A stretch of DNA of 7,049 bases from an uncultured Oscillospiraceae bacterium (GTDB lineage: Bacteria; Bacillota; Clostridia; Oscillospirales; Acutalibacteraceae). This document shows, piece after piece, positions 1 to 4,998 of the stretch. Within the stretch, counting starts at the first letter, position 1, and every line of letters starts with the position of its first letter. The stretch is from assembly GCA_900545625.1 (NCBI GenBank), contig UQZS01000075.1, positions 1 to 7,049 on the forward strand, read 5' to 3'. Made by a program: the position numbers and the translations under genes. Under the pieces are notes generated by a model that was given only the letters and a program-made list of their open reading frames with translations, did not search any database and had not been told where the DNA came from.

Positions 1-601
1 CGATCTGCTCGGCAAGACGTGACAGCTCGGTTTCGTCCTCGACTGCAAGCAGCGCGCGCGCATGCCCCATGGAGAGCTTCCCCTCGCGCACAAGCGCAGC
101 CGTCTTTTCCGGCAGCTGCAAAAGCCGCAGGGCGTTCGTTACGGCGGTGCGGCTTTTGCCCACGCGCGCAGCCGCCTGCTCCTGCGTCAAGCCGAAGCGC
201 GTGATGAGCTGCTGCAGACCCTCGGCTTCTTCGAGCGGATTCAAGTCCTCGCGCTGCAAATTTTCGATGAGCGCGAAAATGCTTTCCTCCTCGTCGGTCA
301 TTTCGCGCACGGTCACGGGGACAACGCTCAGCCCCGCCATGCGTGCGGCACGGTAGCGCCGTTCGCCCGCGACCAGCCGGTAGCCGCCCTCTGCGCGCGG
401 CCGCACGAGCAGCGGCTGCAAAACGCCGTGCTCGGCGATGCTTGCCGAAAGCTCCGAAAGCGCCGCCTCGTCAAACGCCTTGCGCGGCTGCGCGCGGTTG
501 GGTTCGATCTCCGAAAGCGGCAGGGTCACGACGCCCTCTTCCACCGAATTGTCGAAGAAAAGCGCGTCCACACCCTTGCCGAGTCCGCCTTTTTTTGCCA
601 T
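1..601 (-). CDS. parB: Chromosome-partitioning protein ParB/Spo0J, C-terminus cut by window edge
   Basis: Partial gene: 200 codons are visible from an ATG at 601 and the frame is still open at base 1. ParB proteins are CTP-dependent DNA clamps that load at parS, spread, and stimulate ParA. The N-terminus has the short basic start with GLGKGVDALF (residues 6-15) typical of chromosomal ParB and used to contact ParA. The CTP-binding domain shows GERRYRAAR (79-87) and ENLQRED (113-119). The helix-turn-helix lies at about 138-162 (GKSRTAV), followed by LSMGHARALL (176-185). R151 and G179 match the parS-type specificity positions R173 and G201 of Caulobacter ParB. The missing part would be the rest of the central domain and the dimerisation helices. 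An AAAGGG ribosome site lies 9 nt before the ATG. It is the last visible gene of the soj operon, 29 nt after the lipoprotein stop. Both parS sites in this window are its likely targets. Confidence 0.97.
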   Translation of the reverse strand, partial: MAKKGGLGKGVDALFFDNSVEEGVVTLPLSEIEPNRAQPRKAFDEAALSELSASIAEHGVLQPLLVRPRAEGGYRLVAGERRYRAARMAGLSVVPVTVREMTDEEESIFALIENLQREDLNPLEEAEGLQQLITRFGLTQEQAAARVGKSRTAVTNALRLLQLPEKTAALVREGKLSMGHARALLAVEDETELSRLAEQI

Positions 602-630
602 ATCACATATCCCTTTCCCGCTTCTTCGCG

Positions 631-1245
631 TCAAGCGTCCGCCGCCGCGCGACGATAGGTCTCCGCTTCGTCGGGGTAGGCTTCTTCAAAATAATCCTCT
701 TGCGTGTACGTTACGGCGTAGTTGTTTTCATCGATCTCGGAGAGCACCACATACACATCATCCAGCTTCCAGATGCAGTTGGGGTAGTTGCCCTCGTATT
801 CGGCGTGCGCGCCGTAGCGGACGTCGAACAGCGCGATCGCATCCGCGGTGTTCGCGCCGTCGGTCCCCGTCGCGCCGCGGAACTGGATCTGCTGGAGCGC
901 CGCGCCGTCGGCACTGAACATGAAGATCACGGATTTCGTCGTGGAATAATTGATAAACACGCCCGAAAATTCGTTGGAGAACTGCTGCCGTCCGTCGTCG
1001 GCAGTCGTCACATCCGTGACCTGCCCGACAGCCGCCTGCACCTCGGCGATGCTCATGCCCATGCGGATGTTCGCCGCGAACAGGAAGCCGTCCTCTTCCG
1101 CGGGGGCGGTGGTCGTCTCGGCAGTGGTGGATTCCGCCGCAGTCGGCGCGGTATCGTCTTTCACAAACTCCCGCTGCCCGCAGGCGGTTAAGGCCGCCGC
1201 AAACAGTACAACGACGGCGCCAAGCGCAAAGATCCGTTGTTTCAT
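631..1245 (-). CDS. Small lipoprotein of unknown function between soj and spo0J
   Basis: 204 residues, not recognised as a named family. Seen: a basic start (MKQR), a hydrophobic stretch at about 5-19, and a lipobox LTAC with the acylated cysteine at 22, so it should be a membrane-anchored, surface-exposed lipoprotein. Residues 33-51 are a Thr/Ala/Glu-rich linker. The folded part begins near 53 and contains IRMGMSIAEVQAAVG (60-74), a G-M-S-x-x-E-V-x-x-x-x-G pattern resembling the start of the SmpA/BamE or BLIP-like fold. That resemblance is by eye only. The C-terminal end is acidic and tyrosine-rich (DYFEEAYPDEAETY). A strong AAAGGAG site sits 6 nt before the ATG. The gene begins 21 nt after the soj stop and ends 29 nt before parB, so it should be co-transcribed with both. 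A role in segregation is not implied by the protein itself. Confidence 0.8.
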   Translation of the reverse strand: MKQRIFALGAVVVLFAAALTACGQREFVKDDTAPTAAESTTAETTTAPAEEDGFLFAANIRMGMSIAEVQAAVGQVTDVTTADDGRQQFSNEFSGVFINYSTTKSVIFMFSADGAALQQIQFRGATGTDGANTADAIALFDVRYGAHAEYEGNYPNCIWKLDDVYVVLSEIDENNYAVTYTQEDYFEEAYPDEAETYRRAAADA

Positions 1246-1251
1246 AATCTG

Positions 1252-1258
1252 CTCCTTT
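1252..1258 (-). promoter_or_regulatory. Ribosome binding site of the lipoprotein gene
   Basis: Minus strand reads AAAGGAG followed by a 6-nt spacer and the ATG at 1245. It lies in the 21-nt gap after soj and is the best Shine-Dalgarno sequence in the soj operon, stronger than those of soj and parB. This supports real, independent translation of the inserted gene. Confidence 0.8.
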
Positions 1259-1266
1259 CCGCCGCG

Positions 1267-2034
1267 TCAGCGCTTCTGCTTTTTCAGAAACTCCTCGGCA
1301 AACGCTTCGTAGGCAAGCGCCCCCTTGGAAGTTTTGTCGTAATACAGTACAGGCTGCCCAAAGCTGGGCGCTTCCGAAAGCCGGACATTGCGCGGGATCG
1401 TGGAACGGTATACCTTCTGCGGGAAGAATTTTTTGACCTGCTCGACCACCTGTGCCGTCAGGTTCAGCCGCCCGTCATACATCGTCAGCAGCACGCCCTC
1501 AAGCTCCAGCTGCGGGTTATAAAGCCTTTTTATTTGCCGCACCGTCGTCATAAGCTGCGCAAGCCCCTCAAGCGCGTAGTACTCGCACTGGATGGGCACC
1601 AAAAAGCTGTCGGACGCGCAAAGGGCGTTGATCGTAATGAGCCCCAGCGAGGGCGGGCAGTCCAAAAAGACAAAATCATACTGTTCCCATACGCTCGCGA
1701 GCGCCGTTTTCAGTCGGCTTTCGCGGCGGTCCAAGCCGATGAGCTCGACCTCGGCGCCTGCCAAATTGATGTCGGACGGCAAAATATCGACATTTTTAAA
1801 TTTTGTGTTGATTATTCCCTGCGCTGTCGGCGCTTCGTTGATGAGCACATCGTAGGCGGAGGTTTGGATCGACCGCTTGTTCACGCCGTAGCCGCTGGTG
1901 GTGTTGCCCTGCGGATCCACGTCGCAAATGAGTACCTTTTTGCCGAGCGCCCCGACCGCCGCCGACAGGTTGACCGCCGTGGTGGTCTTGCCGACGCCGC
2001 CTTTTTGGTTGATTATGGAAATGGTTTTTGCCAT
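1267..2034 (-). CDS. soj: Chromosome-partitioning ATPase ParA/Soj
   Basis: 255 residues, the normal length for a chromosomal Soj without an N-terminal DNA-binding extension. It is a deviant Walker-A ATPase that dimerises with ATP, binds the nucleoid non-specifically and is switched off by ParB. Seen: KGGVGKTTTA (11-20) with the signature lysine K11, A-prime box DVDPQGNTT (38-46), Walker B FVFLDCPPS (121-129), and the conserved C-terminal segment with STIPRNVRLSEAPS (211-224). The ATG at 2034 gives the usual MAKTISIINQ start. The only ribosome-site candidate is a GGAG 13 nt upstream, which is far, so translation may be weak. It is first gene of the soj-lipoprotein-parB operon; its candidate promoter is at 2148-2176. 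By homology and position next to noc, rsmG and mnmG this is the origin-proximal chromosomal copy rather than a plasmid system. Confidence 0.97.
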   Translation of the reverse strand: MAKTISIINQKGGVGKTTTAVNLSAAVGALGKKVLICDVDPQGNTTSGYGVNKRSIQTSAYDVLINEAPTAQGIINTKFKNVDILPSDINLAGAEVELIGLDRRESRLKTALASVWEQYDFVFLDCPPSLGLITINALCASDSFLVPIQCEYYALEGLAQLMTTVRQIKRLYNPQLELEGVLLTMYDGRLNLTAQVVEQVKKFFPQKVYRSTIPRNVRLSEAPSFGQPVLYYDKTSKGALAYEAFAEEFLKKQKR

Positions 2035-2147
2035 AGGGTTTTTTCAGCTCCGAAAAATTGGACTTGTCCGAGCGCATACGCCGCTCGTAAAACGCGCGGG
2101 GGACGAACCGTGCCGCCCGCAAACGGGTTTTCTTTTCATGTTTTTAT

Positions 2148-2176
2148 AGTATAGCATAAACCCGAATAAAAGGAAA
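2148..2176 (-). promoter_or_regulatory. Candidate extended -10 promoter for the soj operon
   Basis: On the minus strand TGCTATACT (2156-2148) is an extended -10 element (TGn plus TATACT). Seventeen bases further upstream, at 2176-2171, is TTTCCT, a poor -35 that an extended -10 can tolerate. The predicted start near 2141 gives a leader of about 107 nt before soj. The region is notably AT-rich compared with its surroundings. Seen by pattern only. Confidence 0.6.
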
Positions 2177-2215
2177 GCCTTTTTTCCCGTAAAGCCCGGT
2201 TTTCGGGACACGCTT

Positions 2216-2250
2216 TCAGAAATCAGACTTCAGAATGCAGATATCAGAGC
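2216..2250 (-). repeat. Five-unit heptad tract (tract 1)
   Basis: Exactly five consecutive 7-base units of the form TCAGANN on the plus strand (TCTGA-type on the minus strand), with one unit starting GCAGA. The bases upstream on the minus strand (CTTCCCGACGGC) vaguely resemble the CTGTCCCGCCGCAC leader preceding two other tracts, so it may be the tail of a decayed copy of the mosaic element. It lies about 40 bp upstream of the soj -35. Confidence 0.75.
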
Positions 2251-2413
2251 CGTCGGGAAGGTTTGCTGTTTGGATTTTTTTCGGCTGCAAACCGCGATTT
2301 TTTCTCTCGCCCTGTCTCGCTGCACCCGGCATCCGCGACAGCGGCCGTCTCTGCCGGGGAAGCCCTAACTGAAAATCCGTACCTCCCCGTTGGGCACAAA
2401 CAGAAGCGTTCCA

Positions 2414-2429
2414 GGTTTCACGTGAAACA
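2414..2429. other. parS: parS-like ParB loading site, 15 of 16 bases
   Basis: GGTTTCACGTGAAACA differs from the consensus palindrome TGTTTCACGTGAAACA only at the first base; the CACGTG core and both GTTT/AAAC arms are intact. It lies upstream of soj, in the gap between noc and soj. Known: this motif is the Spo0J/ParB loading site and clusters near origins. Function here is inferred from the match and from parB in the same operon. Confidence 0.9.
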
Positions 2430-2485
2430 TACGTGGGGTGGGGAGTTTTGTGCGAAGCAGCGGCTGTGCGGGAAACCGAAAATTC

Positions 2486-2595
2486 GATCACCCGCCCCTA
2501 CCGCTTCAGATTATATTTTTTGCGCAGCCGCGGCTTTGCGTAAAATCCGCCTGCACCGCATCTAACGTCTAATATCTGTAATCTAATATCTAAAA
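2486..2595 (+). repeat. Mosaic repeat element, copy E1, with heptad tract 2
   Basis: Starts with GATCACCCGCCCCTAC (2486-2501), matching the ATCACCCGCCCTAC block of copy E3. It continues through GCCGCGGCTT and CGTAAAATCCGCC, and ends in five 7-base units at 2561-2595, here mostly TCTAAYN instead of TCTGANN. Its leader (2523-2560) aligns base for base over much of its length with the minus strand of copy E5 (for example CGCAGCCGC, AAAA, CCGCCTG). The first hairpin of the other copies is not visible. Confidence 0.7.
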
Positions 2596-2600
2596 GGCGA

Positions 2601-2632
2601 AACAGCGGCCGGGACATGCCCGAACCGCTGTT
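2601..2632. other. Long nested inverted repeat after E1
   Basis: AACAGCGG (2601-2608) pairs with CCGCTGTT (2625-2632), and CGGG (2610-2613) pairs with CCCG (2619-2622) around a 5-base loop. On the minus strand the stem is followed after five bases by only four T (TTTTAG), so it could be a weak terminator for noc readthrough, but it is 630 bases beyond the noc stop. It may equally be a 3' flank of element E1. Confidence 0.5.
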
Positions 2633-2726
2633 CCGCTGTGGATGTGGGGTGTGAAAGAGAAGGATATGGATATTTAAAACGGAACAGCGACAGGGGTGGG
2701 CCGCCGTCCACGTTTTACGAAGTTTG

Positions 2727-2744
2727 CGCGCCGTCTGCGGCGCG
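2727..2744. other. GC-rich perfect hairpin
   Basis: CGCGCCG (2727-2733) and CGGCGCG (2738-2744) form a perfect 7-bp stem around TCTG. It lies 11 bases beyond the distal end of heptad tract 3 of copy E2, on the side where E1 also has a hairpin. No T run on either strand, so it does not look like an intrinsic terminator. Confidence 0.45.
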
Positions 2745-2755
2745 GGGAACAAAAT

Positions 2756-2866
2756 GTAGAGATGAGAGGTTCTCGGTTAGATGTCAGACGCTGTAAAGGT
2801 AAGCCTTTGCAGCGCCGCCGCTGTATGGGGAACGGGCGGCGTGTAGGGCGGGGGCTTGCTCCCGCC
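2756..2866 (-). repeat. Mosaic repeat element, copy E2 (minus strand), with heptad tract 3
   Basis: Read on the minus strand: hairpin H1 with stem GGCGGG/CCCGCC (2866-2861 with 2852-2847), then CGCCCTACA (2850-2842), then hairpin H2 CGCCGC/GCGGCG (2841-2836 with 2821-2816), then hairpin H3 (2814-2789) whose arms CGCTG and CAGCG enclose AAAGG and CCTTT around a 4-base loop, and last a decayed heptad tract (2790-2756) of which the units TCTGACA and TCTAACC are clear. The order matches copy E3, which shares CGCCCTACA but has unrelated stem sequences. Confidence 0.65.
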
Positions 2867-2897
2867 GCAGTTGCCATAGAAGTCACAGCACGAGTAT

Positions 2898-2940
2898 ATT
2901 CTCCGAAACTCAAATCCTTTTGCCGTTTCGGGACGATTCC
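2898..2940 (+). repeat. 43-bp block duplicated at 2993-3035
   Basis: 2898-2940 and 2993-3035 align without gaps and agree at 34 of 43 positions by my count, both starting ATTCTCCGAA and ending in TTCC. The second copy is the 5' part of element E3; the first has no hairpin, CCCTAC block or heptad tract after it and is probably a truncated copy. Confidence 0.7.
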
Positions 2941-2992
2941 TCCGGCACAGCCGCCAACTCTTTGACAGCCGAACTACGCTCGGCGGGAGCAG

Positions 2993-3154
2993 ATTCTCCG
3001 AATCCCGAACCCTTTTGTCGCTTCGTGACATTTCCCCTGACAGGGGAATCACCCGCCCTACAACAGAAACATTCCGTTTCTGTGCTGCCGCGGCTTCACG
3101 AAAACTGTCCCGCCGCACATCTGACCTCTGATTTCTGAAATCCGACTTCTGAAA
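2993..3154 (+). repeat. Mosaic repeat element, copy E3, with three hairpins and heptad tract 4
   Basis: The most complete copy. In order: ATTCTCCGAA block; small stem GTCGC/GTGAC (3017-3029); stem TTCCCCT/AGGGGAA with 3-base loop (3032-3048); ATCACCCGCCCTACA (3048-3062); perfect 8-bp stem ACAGAAAC/GTTTCTGT (3063-3083); leader GCCGCGGCTT to CTGTCCCGCCGCAC (3105-3118); five 7-base units TCTGANN (3120-3154), one with TCCGA. The minus strand of 6885-7049 carries the same order. Confidence 0.8.
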
Positions 3155-3159
3155 ACGGC

Positions 3160-3260
3160 CAGCCGCAAGGGCTGTCCCTACGGGGTCGCTGATTTTCGGC
3201 TTCGGAGAACCTGTCCCGCCGCACTTCTGACCTCTGATTTCTGATGTCTGAAATCTGCCT
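3160..3260 (+). repeat. Mosaic repeat element, copy E4, with heptad tract 5 ending at the noc stop
   Basis: Follows E3 head to tail. Stem CAGCC/GGCTG (3160-3164 with 3170-3174), then GTCCCTAC (3174-3181), then a leader ending in CTGTCCCGCCGCAC (3211-3224), then five units TCTGANN (3226-3260). Bases 3211-3244 repeat 3105-3138 of E3 with one mismatch in 34. The tract ends immediately before the noc stop codon at 3261. On the minus strand the stem is followed by GCCGTTTTC, too poor to call a terminator. Confidence 0.75.
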
Positions 3261-4091
3261 TCAGACCGCCTCGTCCTCCGCAGAGAGGGGAAGCTTGAGC
3301 TGCTCTAATTTCGGGATGCGCACGATGTATTCGATGTATTCCGGCGTTTCACTCTTGGCGGCATCCGCGTCCACGCCTGCGCGCCGAATGGCGTCTACGG
3401 CGTGGTTCAAGGTGTTGATGAACACACGCACATCGCGAACGCCGCGGAAATTCGTGCGGTTTTTGCCTGTTTTTGCCAGCATCTGCTCCACGAGCCGCTC
3501 GCTTTCCTGCACGGTCAAATGGCGGTCAAGCATGATCCCCAGCGCCCGCGCGCGCTGTTCGTCGTTGTCGAGCTGCAAAAGCGCCCGCGCATGGCGCTCC
3601 GAAAGCCCGCCGCGCGTGAGCCGGTAGCGCATATCCTCCGGCAGACGGAGAAGCCGCAGCTTGTTCGAGAGGGTGGACGGCGCTTTACCGAGTTTGCGGC
3701 TTAATTCCTCGCGGCTCATGCCGTAGTCCGTTACAAGGCGGTCGATCGCCTCCGCCTCCTCGAAGCAGTCGAGATCCTGCCTTTGCAGGTTTTCGATGAG
3801 TGAAAACACGGCGGAATTTTTGTTGTCAAGCTCGGCGACGATAGCGGGGATCTTGGTAAGCCCCACAAGCCGTGCCGCACGCAGCCGCCGTTCGCCCGAG
3901 ATCAGCTCGAAGCCTGTTTCGGTCTGACGCACCGTGATCGGCTGTAAGATGCCGTTTTGCCGGATGCTTTGCGCCAGCCCCTCCAGCTCGTCATAATCAA
4001 ACCGCTGCCGCGGCTGATTGGGGTTCGGCGCTATGTTTTCCTGCGGGATCAGGAAGATCTGACCCGCGCTTTTGACCTTCGGTGTTTTCAT
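3261..4091 (-). CDS. noc: Noc-type ParB paralogue (nucleoid occlusion protein)
   Basis: 276 residues. Known role of the family: CTP-dependent DNA-binding protein that spreads from its own sites and keeps the division septum off the nucleoid. CTP-fold motifs GERRLRAAR (66-74) and ENLQRQD (100-106), helix-turn-helix near 124-150 with GKAPSTLSNKLRLLRL (135-150), then LSERHARALL (163-172). K144, R149 and R166 sit at the Noc-type positions 179, 184 and 201, where parS-type ParB carries other residues; position 173, Gln in Bacillus Noc, is Pro138. The C-terminal end (INTLNHAVDAI, EYIEYIVRIPK 251-261) resembles Bacillus Noc. Only about ten residues precede the core and they do not look like the amphipathic membrane helix of Bacillus Noc. 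The ATG at 4091 is the only start downstream of an in-frame stop; the obvious AAAGGA is 29 nt away. Genus-level Noc identity is inferred from sequence and from position next to rsmG. Confidence 0.87.
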   Translation of the reverse strand: MKTPKVKSAGQIFLIPQENIAPNPNQPRQRFDYDELEGLAQSIRQNGILQPITVRQTETGFELISGERRLRAARLVGLTKIPAIVAELDNKNSAVFSLIENLQRQDLDCFEEAEAIDRLVTDYGMSREELSRKLGKAPSTLSNKLRLLRLPEDMRYRLTRGGLSERHARALLQLDNDEQRARALGIMLDRHLTVQESERLVEQMLAKTGKNRTNFRGVRDVRVFINTLNHAVDAIRRAGVDADAAKSETPEYIEYIVRIPKLEQLKLPLSAEDEAV

Positions 4092-4103
4092 TGCTTTGTC
4101 CGC

Positions 4104-4126
4104 GGGCGAAAGCCGCCCTTTCCTTT
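4104..4126 (-). promoter_or_regulatory. Distant Shine-Dalgarno plus hairpin in the noc leader
   Basis: On the minus strand AAAGGAAAGGG (4126-4116) is the only strong ribosome-site sequence, but its AAAGGA lies 29 nt before the ATG. Directly after it GGGCG/CGCCC (4118-4114 with 4108-4104) can form a 5-bp hairpin. Folding would bring the site to about 14 nt from the start. No alternative start codon lies between the upstream in-frame TAA and the ATG. Confidence 0.4.
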
Positions 4127-4181
4127 ACACAGAATCCCGTCGGGGAAAGCGCCCCGCCCGGCTTGTCCGGCGAAGGCCTTG

Positions 4182-4226
4182 AAAAAGCGTTCCCCGCCCG
4201 ACAGCATTAGCTTAGCACGGGCGGGG
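4182..4226 (-). terminator. Likely intrinsic terminator of the mnmG-rsmG transcript
   Basis: Minus strand has a perfect 9-bp GC-rich stem CCCCGCCCG/CGGGCGGGG (4226-4218 with 4200-4192), a 17-base loop, then AACGC and five T (4186-4182). It begins 58 nt after the rsmG stop. The large loop and displaced T run are imperfect. Bases 4152-4160 repeat one arm of the stem. Confidence 0.6.
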
Positions 4227-4284
4227 CGGATTTGTAAAGAAAAAACGTTCGTCCGAAAACGCGGCGATTCACGGCTTTTTCCCT

Positions 4285-4998
4285 TTATTTTAAGGGGCTT
4301 TTCGCGATTTTTGCGGATGCACGCGGGTATTTTGGCGGAGTTTGCGATATTTTCCGCACAAAAACGATGCGCCGCGGCGTATTTTCGACCAGATCAAATA
4401 AAAGATTTTGTTCCGTTTTCCCGCCGAGCAGCCGCACCGCGCCCGCCGCATTTTGAATTTCTTCCTCGGCGGCGGCGGATTTCATGGCGAGAAACAGCCC
4501 GCCTGCGCGGACAAAGGGCAGGCAGTATTCGACCAGCACCGCCATATCCGCCACGGCGCGCGCCGTCACGAAATCAAATTTTTCGCGGTATTTCGGCAGT
4601 TTTCCCGCTTCTTCGGCGCGCAGGTGCAGGGTTTCGCCGGCAAGCCCCGTTTCTTCAAGGACGGCGCGAATAAACCCCAGTTTTTTGCGCGTGCCGTCCA
4701 AAACCGTGACGGAAAGGTCGGGGCGCGCAAGTTTCAGTGCAAGACCCGGAAAGCCCGCCCCCGTACCGACATCCAAAAGCGACGCGCCCGCAGGGAACTG
4801 CGTTTTTCCCAGCAGCACCAGCGAATCCGCAAAGTGCTTGACCGTGACCTCGTCGGGGTCGGTCACAGCGGTCAAATTAAATTGGCGGTTGGTCTCGATC
4901 AGCCGTTCGGCATACAGGTCGAGCCGCATAAGGGCTTCCTTGTCGAGCGTCACGCCGTGCGCGGCGAGCGTGCGTTCCAGCAGCGGGAAATTGAGCAT
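4285..4998 (-). CDS. rsmG: 16S rRNA (guanine-N7)-methyltransferase RsmG (GidB)
   Basis: 237 residues, normal family length. RsmG uses S-adenosylmethionine to make m7G at position 527 (E. coli numbering) of 16S rRNA; its loss gives low-level streptomycin resistance in several bacteria. Seen: RQFNLTAVTDPDE (38-50), HFADSL (55-60), the SAM-binding motif LLDVGTGAGFPG (74-85), LDGTRKK (100-106), TARAVADM (145-152) and the C-terminal KYPRASAKIAKSPL (223-236) common to the family. I chose the ATG at 4998 because AAGGAGG ends 7 nt before it. A TTG codon at 5001 would add one residue but stands only 4 nt from that site. The ATG overlaps the mnmG TGA by one base (TGATG), so translation is likely coupled. 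A terminator-like hairpin follows. Confidence 0.97.
   Translation of the reverse strand: MLNFPLLERTLAAHGVTLDKEALMRLDLYAERLIETNRQFNLTAVTDPDEVTVKHFADSLVLLGKTQFPAGASLLDVGTGAGFPGLALKLARPDLSVTVLDGTRKKLGFIRAVLEETGLAGETLHLRAEEAGKLPKYREKFDFVTARAVADMAVLVEYCLPFVRAGGLFLAMKSAAAEEEIQNAAGAVRLLGGKTEQNLLFDLVENTPRRIVFVRKISQTPPKYPRASAKIAKSPLK

Larger units (their letters stand above)
2035..3260. other. 1.2 kb gene-free region between noc and soj
   Basis: No open frame here has a convincing start, ribosome site or family match. It holds the soj leader and promoter (2035-2176), a 7-bp-repeat tract (2216-2250), a parS-like site (2414-2429), and then a run of related mosaic repeats: 2486-2595, 2756-2866 (opposite strand), a 43-bp duplication (2898-2940 and 2993-3035), 2993-3154 and 3160-3260. 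The last abuts the noc stop codon. A hairpin at 2601-2632 and another at 2727-2744 lie between copies. 2251-2413 and 2633-2695 hold nothing else I can identify. In Bacillus noc and soj are close neighbours, so the gap is probably expanded by the repeats. Confidence 0.8.

Noticed and set aside
2137..2139. ATG at the start of the soj leader with a 31-codon frame, a possible leader peptide
   Set aside because: It is almost at the predicted transcript start with no ribosome site, and no regulatory hairpin set follows.
1237..2154. 305-codon plus-strand frame opposite soj
   Set aside because: Antisense shadow of soj; no ribosome site or motif.
2216..2491. 91-codon minus-strand frame through the parS site
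   Set aside because: It runs through a heptad tract and parS, has no ribosome site and no recognisable domain; its length is expected in GC-rich DNA.
2636..2645. Sequence TGTGGATGT resembling a DnaA box
   Set aside because: Only seven of nine bases match TGTGGATAA and there is no cluster of boxes or AT-rich unwinding region nearby, so no origin is called.
2674..3138. Several 70-110 codon frames within the repeat region
   Set aside because: They cross hairpins and repeat copies, and none has a supported start or a recognised protein motif.
3105..3260. Heptad tracts as a CRISPR array
   Set aside because: Units are 7 bp without spacers, far too short, and no cas gene is visible.
1..4091. Plasmid or phage partition system because of two ParB proteins
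   Set aside because: Order next to mnmG and rsmG, the Noc-like features of one ParB and the parS sites fit the chromosomal origin region of Bacillota.
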